Shown here: piece by piece, positions 11,026 to 22,710 of the stretch
Numbering within the stretch: the first letter of the stretch is position 1
Layout of the letters: each line of letters begins with the position of its first letter
NCBI RefSeq assembly: GCF_040802235.1
Contig: NC_133157.1
Location: forward strand, 26,615,501-26,679,500
Length of the DNA: 64,000 bases
Source of the DNA: Manis javanica
Taxonomy: Eukaryota; Chordata; Mammalia; Pholidota; Manidae
Direction of reading: 5' to 3'
Made by a program: the position numbers and the translations under genes
Notes under the pieces: generated by a model
Told to the model about the DNA's origin: nothing
Databases searched by the model: none
What the model saw: the letters and a program-made list of their open reading frames with translations, nothing else

Positions 11026-12790
11026 ACTCTTTTTCAGCACAGCTAAATTTAATGGAAATAATTGCATATTCTATAAAGTGTGGCTGTGTTTTATACATAT
11101 GGATATATTTGTTCATGCAGTTAGATGTGTGATGTGAATGTCTATTCACAAATGTAAAAGGTCTGCACAGTATATCCTAAATAGGGTGGAGGAGTAGCAG
11201 TCAGGAGAAAAAACAATCTCATAGTGTTTAGTATGTTTTTGGTCTTAGGGTGCTAGCAATATTGTACAAATCCAGAGAAAGTAAAGTGTGTTTCAGAGAA
11301 CTACTAGTACCCTTTAAAATAGTGTCTTTGCCTGACACCTGGTTTCTTACATCCAAGGAGATAAATGAAGCCATTAGCACTTAAAAAGAAAGTAATGACA
11401 CTGTATTATACACTTATCAATTTCCAAAACCCACTAAATTGGTGTAAAGTATTAAATATATGACATCCCATTATATAAACTGCAATGTACAAGAAATTTA
11501 AAAAATGTATACTCAGCAGCATAACATTTGTATTCCCCCTCTGAACAATATGACTATGTTGTTGATGTGTAAAACTTAGTTGCTCTTTATCATGGAGTTG
11601 TCACTGGAATCAATAGAATTGTGATGGCTTGGACCCAGGTGGAGTGTTGACCATCTATGAACAAGAAAGAGACAGAAAATGTATTGGGATAACTTTAGGG
11701 CATGTGAGAAAATAATACCAAAAATTTATCTAGTCTATCCAGAGTGAACCTCTTCGAGACAGGCAATTAAACTGGGGTCAGTAGATTGACCAATCATGAT
11801 TCAGTGATAATCCTTGAAGGCAATGATCTATGGCCATTGGAAGAGCAATAGAAGGGTCAGAGAGCGGAGGTAATGGAAGAAGGAGAGTGTACCTAAGTAA
11901 CAGTGGAAGAGCTTTCAGACTTAGGGTACTTCCTAATTCCAACTAGTCATATTCACTCATTCCACTCTCATTCAGATATGTCATCTTTACTGCCTGCGTA
12001 AAGGGTGGGTGAATCTGATCTATGGATGAGGAGGTACAAACGATCCAAGCCTTACAAACCTCTATTTCTATATGGAGCCTTCCTAAGTAAAGTTTCTATT
12101 CCTTTAAAAATTTTCTGTTATTTGGCCTTGGGTTTATTATCTTCAAGTGGTACCTTTTTACAACTACCTTCACCAAATATCTACAAGCTTATTATGCTGC
12201 CTTCACTCTGTGAAAACCTCTTAAGGTTTTTGATAGGATCATAGGTACTAGCCCTGTGGTTTACTGTGACTGATTTGAGTGAATTTCAGTAGCACACTCC
12301 AGATAACTATGAATCTCTCATTCTTTTATTGCTTATAACTAATCATTTTTATATTTTATAATTGGTTATTTTAATGCATGTAATAGCAGGATGGGCTTAG
12401 CATTGCTTATTTTAAAATACAATTAAAAGGAGAGATTGGAAGTCAGGCTTAATGGTATATTCCACATAAGAAATAATCCCTTTTAAAAACACACAGACTG
12501 TATTGAAGAACAATAGGTGTATATCATGACAAAAAGGTCTGTGAAAAAAAAGTGGAGCAATGTTCAAGTGGGAATGAGTGTTAATGCCAAGAATCCTGTT
12601 CATTATCCTTTCCACTGAACCCTCATTAGCAAATAAAATAAAATATATGACAACCTGATTCTCAAAATCACAAAGCATTACTCTACCAAATGTTGTACAT
12701 ACTCTTGTTGAAGAAATTAAAATTTGGGGGAAAAACATTCATTTCTCATCTATAATGTTACTACTTGTTAATTTAGTTCTTGCTGCAACA
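11026..12790. other. Intergenic DNA, nothing assigned
   Basis: No gene or confident repeat. A 79-codon + frame at 12005-12244 and a 108-codon minus frame at 12412-12738 lack any recognisable domain. Confidence 0.4.
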
Positions 12791-12794
12791 GGAG

Positions 12795-12990
12795 TGATGA
12801 TGTGGTATTGTGGAAAATTGTGGGCTTTATGACTAAAGAACTCAGGATTGAATTCCTGCTCTTCTACTTCTTAGTTGTGTGACCTTGTAGAACTGAACTT
12901 GACCTCTCTGAGCTTTGATTACTTAATTTGGAAGATGTATACATCAATGCCTATATCATGAGGCTGTTCTGACAATCAAGTGAGAAGAGA
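12795..12990 (+). repeat. MIR SINE, nearly complete
   Basis: Follows the MIR consensus in order: 'ggtattgtggaaaattgtgg', 'aggattgaattcctgctctt', 'cttagttgtgtgaccttg', 'gacctctctgagctttgatt', then 'aggctgttctgacaatcaag'. A tRNA-derived ancient SINE in sense orientation. Confidence 0.8.
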
Positions 12991-13069
12991 AATCCAAACC
13001 AGCAACTAATTGCTACTCATTTGTTACCAAATGCAAGGGAAGGGAAAGATCCCTTCAGGACATTGATTA

Positions 13070-13660
13070 GCATTCATTAAAGAGATGAAGGTGAAATATT
13101 TTGATGAGGTAGGATTGTCAAGAATCTTGTAATCTTGGGCTTTATTATGTAAAAATGGAAAGTTAGTGAAGATTTCCTTTCACTCTTGATGTGATCAGTT
13201 GGACTCTTAGAAACTCTGGTCTTGTGACAGTATAGAGGATTGATTGAGAATGAGAAAGATGAGCTAGAGGACTGTTGCACTAGGGCCCGTGGAGACAATG
13301 AAGACTTAAAAAGAACACAATTGATGAAGACAGGATGAATATGGGAAATAACAGATTTGTAGGTTTGGATTTGAGGATATAGCAGATATGGACAAATAGT
13401 CATCACAGATGATTCCATTGGTCTAAACAAGGATCTCTGATGCAGCCACTGATGGAATGAGAAGAGAAGATTAGCGATGATGATGTCACAGAGATAAGGA
13501 TGTAAATTGGTTGACTGGTTGACTGTGCATTAAGGGTGAAACTTCTGGGTGAGGACAGATTAGTGTCTTCACCTAGAGGAAAGAAATCATGTCTGAAGCT
13601 ATATATTGGGAAGTCCTTTGCACAGAGATGGAAATTGATCCCTGTGTGCATGACGTTGTC
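13070..13660 (-). repeat. L2-like ancient LINE fragment
   Basis: GA-rich sequence with blocks like 'ggactgttgcactagggccc' and 'ggaaattgatccctgtg' that mirror the antisense L2 body order. Minus-strand frames of 117 and 82 codons here are composition artefacts. The family call is tentative. Confidence 0.35.
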
Positions 13661-14217
13661 TAGGGAGAAGTTTAGGACAGATTATGAAATGATTGACTAT
13701 GTTTTCCTATAATTGGTCAGAGCTGTGGTATAGGAGAAAGAACAGTACACTTGATAACTGAAGTAAAGAAATCCAATTTGGTTTTTCTATACAAGCTGTG
13801 ATATTAGGCAATTTCTTAAACATCCTAGTCTAATTTCCTCTTCCATGAAATAGGCGCAATTTATATAATATATTAATTATTTTTTTAAAGGCCTTGTTTG
13901 TAAACTCCAAAAGACCACCTCTCAAATCAACTGGGGTTATGAGCTTATCACTTAGACGGAATCAGTTTTTGAACTTTATTTTTCTGCCTAGACTCTACCT
14001 TCAGCCAGTTGGAATATACTTGTAATTTCAAATATATTGAATGTCTATTGTTGTATTAAAAGTGTAGGCCTAACTCTCTGGCAGTGCCTAGCGAAATAAG
14101 CATAAAACTCCCCAAGATATCTCTGTCTGTCTATCTGTATCTCTTTCTCTTCCAGCTTTATTCCATAGCCATTCATCATGAAATATACTGAAAAAAAAAA
14201 TCCCAGAAAAATATATA

Positions 14218-14622
14218 GGTGGGAGGGTATTATGCTCAAGGATATAAACCAGAAGGAGAAAGACAAATGAGAAATACCATATGATTTCACTTTTTTGTGG
14301 AATATAAAAACAAAGCACAACAGAATGAACAAAGCAGCAGTAAACTCATAGACACTGAGAAGGAACTGATGGTTACCTGGGGGATGGGTTGGGGTGGGTG
14401 GGTGGGGAGGGTGAGTGATGAAGGGACACAAAAATTCTCATTCATAATATAAGTTGGTCACAGGGATGGTAGTACAACATGGAGAATATAGCCAATGATT
14501 CTGTAACATCTTCCTATGTTGACAGATAGTAACTAAACTAGTGGGGGTGAGGATTCAATACAGGTAACTGCTGAATCACTGTGTTGTATATTTAAAACCA
14601 ATATAAGGTTGTTACTTCAATT
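14218..14622 (+). mobile_element. LINE-1 3' end, 5'-truncated, abuts OR pseudogene
   Basis: Sense L1: end of ORF2 ('ggtattatgctcaaggatat', 'aaataccatatgatttcac', 'catagacactgagaagg'), G-rich 3'UTR tract (about 14385-14415), 'catcttcctatgttgac', then terminal 'cactgtgttgtatatttaaa'...'gttgttacttcaat'. There is no poly(A) tail; the sequence passes straight into OR homology at about 14623. The same 3' subfamily is seen at 39133-39200. Confidence 0.75.
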
Positions 14623-15131
14623 TTTTCCACAGACGGGCAACTATACTGCAAGAATAGTTTCTGTCAATGAGTTGAGAAAACCCAGTCCTCAGGAGAGAGC
14701 TGCCGTGTGAATACAAAGTGTCTTACTCATGATGATGGGGTATCTCAGAGGGTTGCAAATGGCCCCATAATGGTCATATGCCATCACTGCCCGGAGCACA
14801 CACTCTGTGGACCCGATAGTGTGGGAGACAGATGTGTCAACAACACATCTAGTTAAGGAGATGGTTTTTTTCTCTGATAGGAAGTGTGTCAATATTGAAG
14901 GGATAAAGGAGGATGTGTACGAAATGCCTAGGAAGGAACGATTACCAAGGAAGAAGTACATGGGCATTTGGAGGAGGGAATCAGGAAAGTTAGGATGATC
15001 AAGGCGCTGTTCCCCAGTAGGGTCACCAGGTACGTCATCAAGCACATCACGAAAAGGAGTTTTTCAGTTCTTGGGTACTCCGAAAGTCCCTGGGGAATGA
15101 ATTCAATCTCTGTCCAGTTGGTCCTTTCCAT
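14623..15131 (-). pseudogene. Truncated olfactory receptor pseudogene, family 13
   Basis: The reading starts at minus-strand ATG 15131-15129 and has OR landmarks: NWT sequon, TM1 with [13 protein letters not shown], then SGC-equivalent RCV, GSTECV, MAYDHY (DRY changed to DHY), [13 protein letters not shown] one-base deletion near 14981-14983 (CTGGAT to CTGAT at the conserved Leu-Asp before the first intracellular loop) shifts the frame. In-frame stops lie at 14689-14691 (TGA where Trp is usual) and 14641-14643 (TAG where Gln is usual). Homology ends at about 14623 after the L-P-x-C-G motif, so TM5-TM7 are missing and an L1 3' end takes over. It is not close to OR13C4; the exact parent gene is unclear. 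Confidence 0.85.
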
Positions 15132-15866
15132 TTCACTTTTTTATGCCGGGAGTAATCCAGAAGAGAAAGCTGCATATGAGTTTAGTAAATCTGTCCAGTG
15201 TTGTTGTATAAAGTGATTGGAGGAGGGTGACAATTTAGCACTGCTCAGAAGGGTTTTAACAACTTTGAGTTTAGCTTTTCAAATTTTTCTTCTATGTCAT
15301 AAGGCAGGGGATTGAATATGTAATAATTACACTGCATATTTACTAGAAATACAGAATTCTGTATTCCACTTTCTGAGATCCTTATGTACAAGTTCTGAGT
15401 CAGGGAAGAACTATTTGAATTTTTAACAAGCATGTATTATTTCCAATTCAGTGCACTCACAGGGTTTGTGTTAAATATAATTTTAGAGAAGGCATGCTTA
15501 ATCTGTTTAAAAAGATCTATTTTATTCCACACCAGTCATTAACAGTACCATTGGTTTAGGGTTTTTCCGTTGATAAATATGTTCACACACATTACTCATT
15601 TTATCATCACTATGGTTCTCTGAGGAGAATGAAATCCATAGTGGTAAAATCTATATAAAAACACAGTAATTGCGTGAGATACTATTCAAATCTGCATTTT
15701 GTGACTTTGTAACACTTCCCTCCCCCCTTTTAACTACATGCTTATTGTCCTTGCAAAATTATGCAAATTTTCAATGGATTGAGAAGCATCTTTACATAAT
15801 GTTCTCCAAATGACCCCAATTTGCAATTTAGGAAGAGAGCCACTTGTGTAATGGAAAGCTTTCACA
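15132..15866. other. Intergenic DNA, nothing assigned
   Basis: Former upstream flank of the OR pseudogene. No repeat or coding frame could be supported. Confidence 0.4.
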
Positions 15867-15967
15867 TTTTTATATACAGATGAATCATGTGGACAATCAT
15901 TATAAAAGATTCTGAACTGGTGGGTCTAAAGTGGATTCTAAGATTTGCATTTATTAACATGTTCCCT
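15867..15967 (+). mobile_element. MER5-like hAT-Charlie fragment
   Basis: 'gattctgaactggtgggtct' and 'aagatttgcatttattaac' followed by 'atgttccc' correspond to the MER5A core ('gattctgattcagtaggtct / gaatttgcatttctaac / aagttccc'). It stops abruptly where OR-derived sequence begins. Confidence 0.5.
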
Positions 15968-16012
15968 CTGTTCTTGGGTACTCCGAAAGTCCCTGAAGAA
16001 CGAATTCTTCAG
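15968..16012 (-). pseudogene. Tiny olfactory receptor remnant (N-terminal scrap)
   Basis: 15970-15995 is identical over 26 bases to 15067-15092 inside the OR pseudogene (same strand), and the next bases toward the 5' side remain similar (GAATTC shared). Translated on the minus strand it gives the OR N-terminal motif QGLSEYPRTE. It covers only about 15 codons and cannot be a gene. It implies a second, almost completely lost copy. Confidence 0.6.
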
Positions 16013-16539
16013 GCATGCATATAAGACATGCTGCAGATGCTGCTTGTCTACAGAACTCAGATGACTACAAGGCTTTTCAGACCATCTCTTTCCAGTACCT
16101 TTGGAGAGTGCCGTGGGTGCTTCAGTTGTATGTAGGATTGTAGCTGAATAGTAGAGGCCCAGCTGAACATTTTGTGAGGCCTGGAGTGAGACTTCTGTGT
16201 AAGTGCTTTGCAATCAGTTTTATATTCTTTAGATTTGCAGATATGTAAGCAACTAACCGTATTGCATACAGAAGAGCCTGCCTTTTATTTCTGTCCATGA
16301 AAGTCATTTCCTCTTCCATTTCTTGAATTTGCAATTAGGGTCAATATTTTTTAAAAAAAGGAATCTGATGTCAGCTCAAGCATTTAAGTTGTGTAACATA
16401 GAGCATGGAGCAAATGACTTTAATTGTAAACGAATTTAAAGAATACATAATAATAGATGACATTCTTTATAATAAAATCAAAGAACATAATTTTTAAAAT
16501 ACCTCCTCATCTTCAAGTTATTCTACTCATCTTAAAAAG

Positions 16540-16801
16540 TATCCCTAGAGGATAAGGGGAATGAGGGGCATTACGATTAGCACACATAATGTAGAAGGGG
16601 GGGGGACATGGGAAAGGTAGTGTATACAGAGAAGACAAGTAATGATCCTATAGCATCTTACTATGCTGATGGATATAGTAATGGGGTATGTGGGGGGTAC
16701 TTGATAATAGGGGGAGTCTAGTAACTATAATGTTCAAGTAATTGTACATTAGTGATACCAAAATAAAAAAATAAAAATAAAAATAAACTATCCCTAGAGG
16801 A
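16540..16801 (+). mobile_element. Short 5'-truncated LINE-1 3' end with perfect 13-bp target-site duplication
   Basis: Only about 236 bases of L1 3'UTR remain (about 16553-16788). They include 'cattacgattagcacacata', 'gaagacaagtaatgatccta', 'ttcaagtaattgtacatta' and an A-rich tail of ATAAAA-like units. The flanking duplication tatccctagagga is at 16540-16552 and 16789-16801. The 3'UTR is the same type as the complete L1 at 26.2-32.4 kb, read in the opposite orientation. Confidence 0.9.
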
Positions 16802-18589
16802 AAAAAATTAATCCAACAGATGAGTTTCTGCTTAGTGTTTTCAAACAATGGCTGTTTTTAGTATAGGATTTGCCATTTCATTCTGTGATCATCATTTGCC
16901 AACATCATATGCTGCTTTCTATGAAGCTCCAGTTTATGATAGTGAGACATATTAACCAGCATAATAGAATGTTTATACATGTATTGGCTATGCAAAGGAG
17001 GAGTTTCATTCAATTCAAGCTGTACCCTACTTTGTAGACATATGTTATAAAGAGGGTAGGAAAGGTTGGGTAGGCCAGGGTATACTTTATACGGTATGAA
17101 GATTGGAGTCTGATTGACTGTAGGTTAATAGAGGCAAATGTAGACAACCTACTTTTAATCTGGAAATAAAATTCTGATACAGGCTTTGAAGGAACATCAG
17201 TTGCCTGGGGTTTGTAGTGAAATTTTTGCAGGGAAGATGTGAATCAGGTCATATACCCTCTCTTTTCTAGGACCATCTCCTAAAGGTTGATTTCCATTAG
17301 GGAATTAGTTGCAGATAATAATTATGGTAGGCATTTTAACAGCCCTGAAAAAGGTGTTGCAAAAAAAATTTCAGCCACAAACATCCACAAGAGAAACCAC
17401 CAATCTGCTTTAATGCTTTCAAATGGGGAAAAAGGACTAATGGACAGTGTGGAGAAAATCCCTTTCATTACTCTTGCAAAACTATTGCAACTTTTAAGAA
17501 GCAGTCGGCTAGTACTCTGTTGAATAGCACTGTGCCTGAAATTTTTTCTCCACCAAAGTTTACTTTCCTATAAAATGGACTCCAGAAAACAGGAATTTAA
17601 GTGATTAAGTGAAAACAGAAACTGAAAGATGGAAAAGAACTATCCAAAACATTAATGGTTATCTTAGAGATCTTTTTTTTTTTACTTTGCTAAATCACCC
17701 AAATTTCTAAACTTGATACACATAAATGAAAAATATAATAAAAAAGAGAAAAAGACTGAAGTAGATATCCATTATGTTGAGGAGATTAACTCAGAATAAA
17801 AAATGCTCAAACAATTTAAATATTACAGTGATTGTCTTAGGATTCTAGACTACACATTGATGCTGAATTATACTGGCGTGTTCTGTCCAGTTATCTATAG
17901 GAACACACTATTTTTAGTGGACCAAAAGCATTTATAATCTCTACTGTCAAAATTTTCCAGGTGACAATGTTTCTTGTCTCTAGGAGGTACACAAAGATAA
18001 AGAACTTGAGTTCTTGCCTTACTTAGATGTTATCAAAAGAGACTGTAGATCACTGATGCCTGGTCACTAGAAGATGACATTCGTATTTGTAAAGCATCTG
18101 AGCAGCCTGGATCCTAGCCATCCTCTGATTCCCTTCTCCCAACCCTTGGTCTTTATAAGAAATAACTACTCTGTGGTTTAATGCTAAGACTTCATCTTGG
18201 CACTGTTTTATTATTCCAAGAGACTTAAGGAAAGTTTATGACTTCTTAATCTAAGCCAGAAATCAAGCTCTCTAACTTCCTGTAAGTTTTTATTTTGTTT
18301 TGTTTTATCGACTTAGCTACTTGAAGATCTAATGTTTAAAATACTAAGATTTTTCAATGAAAAATACAAACCACCTGTACTTTAAATTCTCACTAGAGGA
18401 AATAATCCTGCTATCCTAAAAAGATCAGTTAAGACAATTGATACTAGGAAATATGAATGGACTTGCCAATTCTCAATTTATAGAGTTTATAAACTCTAAA
18501 CTTCAAGTAATATATCACAAGGAAAGGTGTATTATTTTAGCTCACAAAGAGGGAGAGTAAGTGACAACATATGAGATCCTAGTGTGAAG
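16802..18589. other. Intergenic DNA, nothing assigned
   Basis: Nothing beyond a perfect 18-bp palindrome at 18481-18498. The 78-codon + frame at 17287-17523 has no recognisable domain. Confidence 0.4.
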
Positions 18590-18700
18590 CACTTCATCTA
18601 TTTTTTATTATTTAATCTTCAGTTTAACCCAAATATTATTAGGCATTATTCACTGAGGAGAAAATTAATTTGAATTTCAAAGATTAAGTACAATTTTCAA
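18590..18700 (-). repeat. MIR/L2-type ancient repeat fragment
   Basis: The 'gcacttcatctattttttat / atttaatcttcagtttaac / attattaggcattattcac' order resembles antisense MIR 3' sequence. Weak. Confidence 0.35.
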
Positions 18701-20766
18701 TGTTTTCTTTTTTTGGTAAATACCAGAACTATGATTAGACTCTTATCTTTATGATCCCTCCACCCCCATTTTTACTACTACAGCACAATTACTTGTTAAT
18801 ACAATTTTTTTTATAAAACCACAATTTAGTATGATGCACTTAACTTTCATCAAAGAGTCATATGATAAATATTCACGTAAAATATATTTGCCTCGTTTGA
18901 AAGCACTTAAGACATTCATTGTCTTCTATTTAGCAAGACATTATCCACAGTATCAAATTCAAATGAAAAATGTGCCCCAAACTCCTTTTGGTAGAGTGTG
19001 GAGAATTAAGGTCTAGGATAATGGATTTCAATTATATAAATGAGAACTCAATAAAAGTAACTATGTTTTCCTTTGTCTTGATCACCTGCAGCTCAAACTA
19101 AAGGTTATAGTTACTTTTCTGTCATACATTTTTTTGTTTCTAATTCTGTTTTTACTCAATAACATGTTTTTTCTCAAATGCTTTTTGTGCATAATTTACG
19201 TGTGAATAATAAATAAATCACCATGGACTTTTTTTTTCCTTAAGATTTTAGTGAACTGTACATTTAATAACAGTAGTCATTAGCCTATTATATTTAAGGG
19301 TCTGTTGCATTGCAAGCAACTTTGTCTTCCTTACTAGTTTCTTCCATGGAGTATTTTGGGATTTTTAAAGAAATGTAAATAATATCCTGGTCTTGGAAAT
19401 ATCTTGTGTTTGTACTTCTTTCACACACACACACACACACACACTTTCAAAATCTCACCAGCAATTACCACCTCAACCCAAAAATATTTGTATTTATTGG
19501 TAGAATATTTTTTCTTTTGAAATAATTTTAACAAAAAAGTCTCTTTATCTTACCCCCTGACTGGGTTTTAAAATCATCCATACCTTTCGATTCAATTAAG
19601 TAATGGAAAAAATTCCCAGGATTTTGAATGTCATTTGCATTTTTCAGATGAGACCAGAAGCTTATCAGTTTGAAAGGTGGTTTCTCCTCCTTCCTAAAAA
19701 GAAATATGAGATAGAATAGCTACAGTCAGGCAATTTGTCTGTACATGAATCTTCTCAAGGGGATGTCAAGGGAAGAACACATGTTAAAAGTAAAGAACAA
19801 TGATACAAGTCTAATTTCCTATGATTTGTCCCAAAGTTGATATTTAAGAGACTCAGCTTCTTTTGGAAATCAATTTAGCACTTTTAAAAACTTCTTCAGT
19901 CTCTGAGGATGTGTGTCAGAAACTTGGGATTCTCCGAGATGAAGTCCCTGACTTCTGCATATTCCATAGACCCAATTATCTTGACTTAAAGAAAACCTTC
20001 CCCAGTCATACTTGGAGTATTCATTGAATATGTCTATATTTGATAAATGAGGCTAGAATCAGAGTATGTTCGAAAGTTCTCAGAAAAGTTAAACTTTCCC
20101 AAGAATTTGGTTTTCTTTTTATTCCACAAATAACCCTAGGTCAAGCCTATTCTAAATAGTGATTCCATGTCTTTAAACTCTTTTTATCATTAATGTGTAG
20201 AGCATACACACATTTTTTTCAGAATGGCGTAACTGCTTATTTTGCTTGATAAGTATATTCAAGTCAGTTTAGCTAAACAGGAGCATTGCAGAACAAAAAC
20301 TGTGCAAGGACAAAGGTAAGTAATGTCCAGCTCTTAGAAACCATGAACTCCTCCTTAAAATGGCATTTCTTAACAGTTTGTAACTGGTCTTTCAACTTCC
20401 ACTCTTACCTTCATTCAGTTTATTTTCTAGGTAGTAGCATGGTGTCTCAGAATGAAAGATACTGCAATCTGGCTACATGTTCTCTACTTCACATGCAGCA
20501 GTTTCCTATAAAACAAAGTGAAAAAATATTTGGAAGAAGCAGGGCTCATACTTTCAAGGGTCAGGACTGTCATTACCATGTGTGTAATTTTGGATGTTTT
20601 GTTTGCCATCAGAGCCAAGGTACACATCCTACTTCTCCTGGAGATTTGTGTGGAGCAGGGTGGTGAAGAACGGGGCATGACAGGAGCACAGGAGTTACAG
20701 GTCAGCATGGTCAGATTCCCTTCTCACTGCAGATACCTGTGTCCAATGCTCCTAGATGCTAAAGGG
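18701..20766. other. Intergenic DNA with one microsatellite, otherwise unassigned
   Basis: Apart from the (CA)n at 19422-19444 nothing is identified. A 126-codon + frame at 20286-20666 and an overlapping 87-codon frame have no recognisable domain. Confidence 0.4.
19422..19444. repeat. (CA)n microsatellite
   Basis: About 11.5 uninterrupted CA units after a T-rich stretch. Probably length-polymorphic. Confidence 0.95.
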
Positions 20767-20918
20767 GCAGATACTGATTGAGTTGTGAAGAGTGCTAAGT
20801 TAATATTTAAAATGATGTTATTTATTTGATAGTTTCAAATTTCAGTCCTCTAAAATTACATTGAAAATTTGAGCAATCATGAAAAAATCTCCAACAAAAG
20901 AAAATGTGATTTGGTCAA
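20767..20918 (+). repeat. Local direct repeat, copy 1 (152 bp)
   Basis: Near-identical to 21467-21617 in the same orientation, exactly 700 bases downstream at its start. Both run from GCA(G/A)ATACTGATTGAG to GATTTGGTCAA with a handful of substitutions and 1-2-base indels. No transposon family recognised. Confidence 0.9.
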
Positions 20919-21466
20919 CCCTAGTGCCCTGGCTCACATTTGTGTTATATTTAGCACAAATATTCTCTCAATAGATCATGTTATGAATAGCTATCATATA
21001 GCTACTTAGGAACCTTGGGCATCCACATATATGTAAGCTGTAATATGTGATCATGTATCCAGATGCACATGAACACATACTTTGTTCATCTGTATCCCCC
21101 CAAAGAACCCTAATAGAAAAAATTGCTCTTTGGGGGTGGTCATGATTGTCCCACAGTATTTCTGACTCTAATGGATGAACAGTCTTGTTACAAGCGTATG
21201 CTGATTAGTATGAGTTTTTATATACCTTTCTTTATTTATTTGCCATTTATCATTTTACTGGTCCTGAGCTGAACACTTAATTTGTGCCATATTCAAATGC
21301 TATTCTACATTATGTAAATTCAGGGTAAAAATCAGAATACTTACTGAATGCTAATCTAGATGCTACAGGATTTTTCTGATGTATGGTATTCCTGGATTTA
21401 AGTGAATACTGTAGTAAAAGAACTCTTCAGTTCAAAAGTTAGATCATTCTTTTCACAAACAACTTT

Positions 21467-21617
21467 GCAAATACTGATTGAGTTCTGATGAGTGCTAAGT
21501 TAATATTTAAAATGATATATTTATTTGATATTTTCAAATTTGAGTCCTCTAAAATTACATTGAAAATTTGAGCAATTATGAAAAAAAATCCAAGAACAGA
21601 AAATGTGATTTGGTCAA
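21467..21617 (+). repeat. Local direct repeat, copy 2 (151 bp)
   Basis: Partner of 20767-20918. The sequence between the copies (20919-21466) is not repeated, so this is a dispersed local duplication rather than an array. Confidence 0.9.
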
Positions 21618-22489
21618 TTTCTGGGATTTTTTAAAACTCACAACATTGATTATACTCACTTAATTTCCAAGAATAAAAATGGACTATCTGCATGACTGCA
21701 TGTCTTTCTGGAGTAATAAACACAAATATCTTTACGGTTAAGCAATTAATGTACTTGAGTAAAACAAGCTATGTTTAAAGCAGTATGGAGGGGTGAGAAG
21801 TGTGGCAAATCTCTTTAATTCAATGGAACTAAACAAAATACATGTGCTATAAAATTCACTTTCCCAGCAGTTTATCACCTCTTACTACTCAGTGTTTTCA
21901 TGAGAATATGTCTTCTTTACCCTATATAATTACTTTTTATGAATGGTTTGTTGATGGCAGTGTATAGAGAACTGCTTTCTCTTTGCAGAAAAAAATGATT
22001 TCACTTTTAGAATTTTCCACATGATGATCTCATATATTCTTTACTGTTTAGTTGTAACTAAAGAGAAACGAACCTCCTAGGAACAGTCCCAGATTCCCTC
22101 CAGAAAACCTGTGAAGGGAAGGGGGTTGTTAAAAAGTTACAAGCTCACTTTAACAAGCTTACTTTCGACTGTTGCAAGCACATGGATCCCTGTCCTATGT
22201 AACTTATTTATACCTTGATACAAGAGAGAAGTAGGTCACTCAACTTTTAATGATGTCCTCTGAGATGTTGTTCTGTGCCCTGGTGTAAATATCAGACTGT
22301 GCTTTATAATCCTGTGGGAAGAGATTACTAGGCTATAAAACAACAAGTAGAAAGGAAGGAAATGGTGTCTTCCTAGGTCAATTGGCCTCTTTGGAACTAC
22401 TATGTTTTATATGATTAGAGGTCATTTAGAACTGAAAACTGTCCTCAGTTTATTTGTAAATTAGATGGATAGGAAGATCTTTTAGCAGT
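21618..22489. other. Intergenic DNA, nothing assigned
   Basis: No coding frame or confidently named repeat. Confidence 0.4.
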
Positions 22490-22710
22490 TAAAAAACATT
22501 GAGATATATGATGGGGTGATGGGAAGTGTATGAATTTAGGAATCTGTTCAGTTGTGCTCCAGTCCCACTGTGCCACTTCCAGTGGTGTGATCTGGAGCAA
22601 TTTGTATAACTTTTTTGGACATCACATTCCTTACAGTGTAAAACAATGTATATTTTCAGGGTTTTTGAGGATTAAATGTATATGCACCATTAGTGATGTT
22701 TAATGTGTTC
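22490..22710 (+). repeat. MIR SINE fragment
   Basis: 'gtgccacttccagtggtgtg', 'atctggagcaatttgtataa' and 'gtttttgaggattaaatgta' follow the MIR sense consensus (test-of-order: 'tgccactt..ctgtgtgacc / aagt / gttgtgaggattaaatga'). Confidence 0.6.

Noticed and set aside
14045-14431. 128- and 76-codon minus frames
   Set aside because: Antisense of an L1 3' end with a G-rich tract and simple CT-rich sequence; no gene.
14623-15131. Calling the OR pseudogene OR13C4
   Set aside because: Its N-terminal wording (LSEYPRTEKLLFV, TYLVTLLGN) is unlike the C3/C4 type (LSGYPK(I/L)EI), so orthology to OR13C4 is not supported even though its position and strand would fit.
20286-20781. Overlapping 126- and 87-codon + frames
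   Set aside because: No recognisable domain, two frames overlap each other and a minus frame, and one runs into the start of the 20767 direct repeat.
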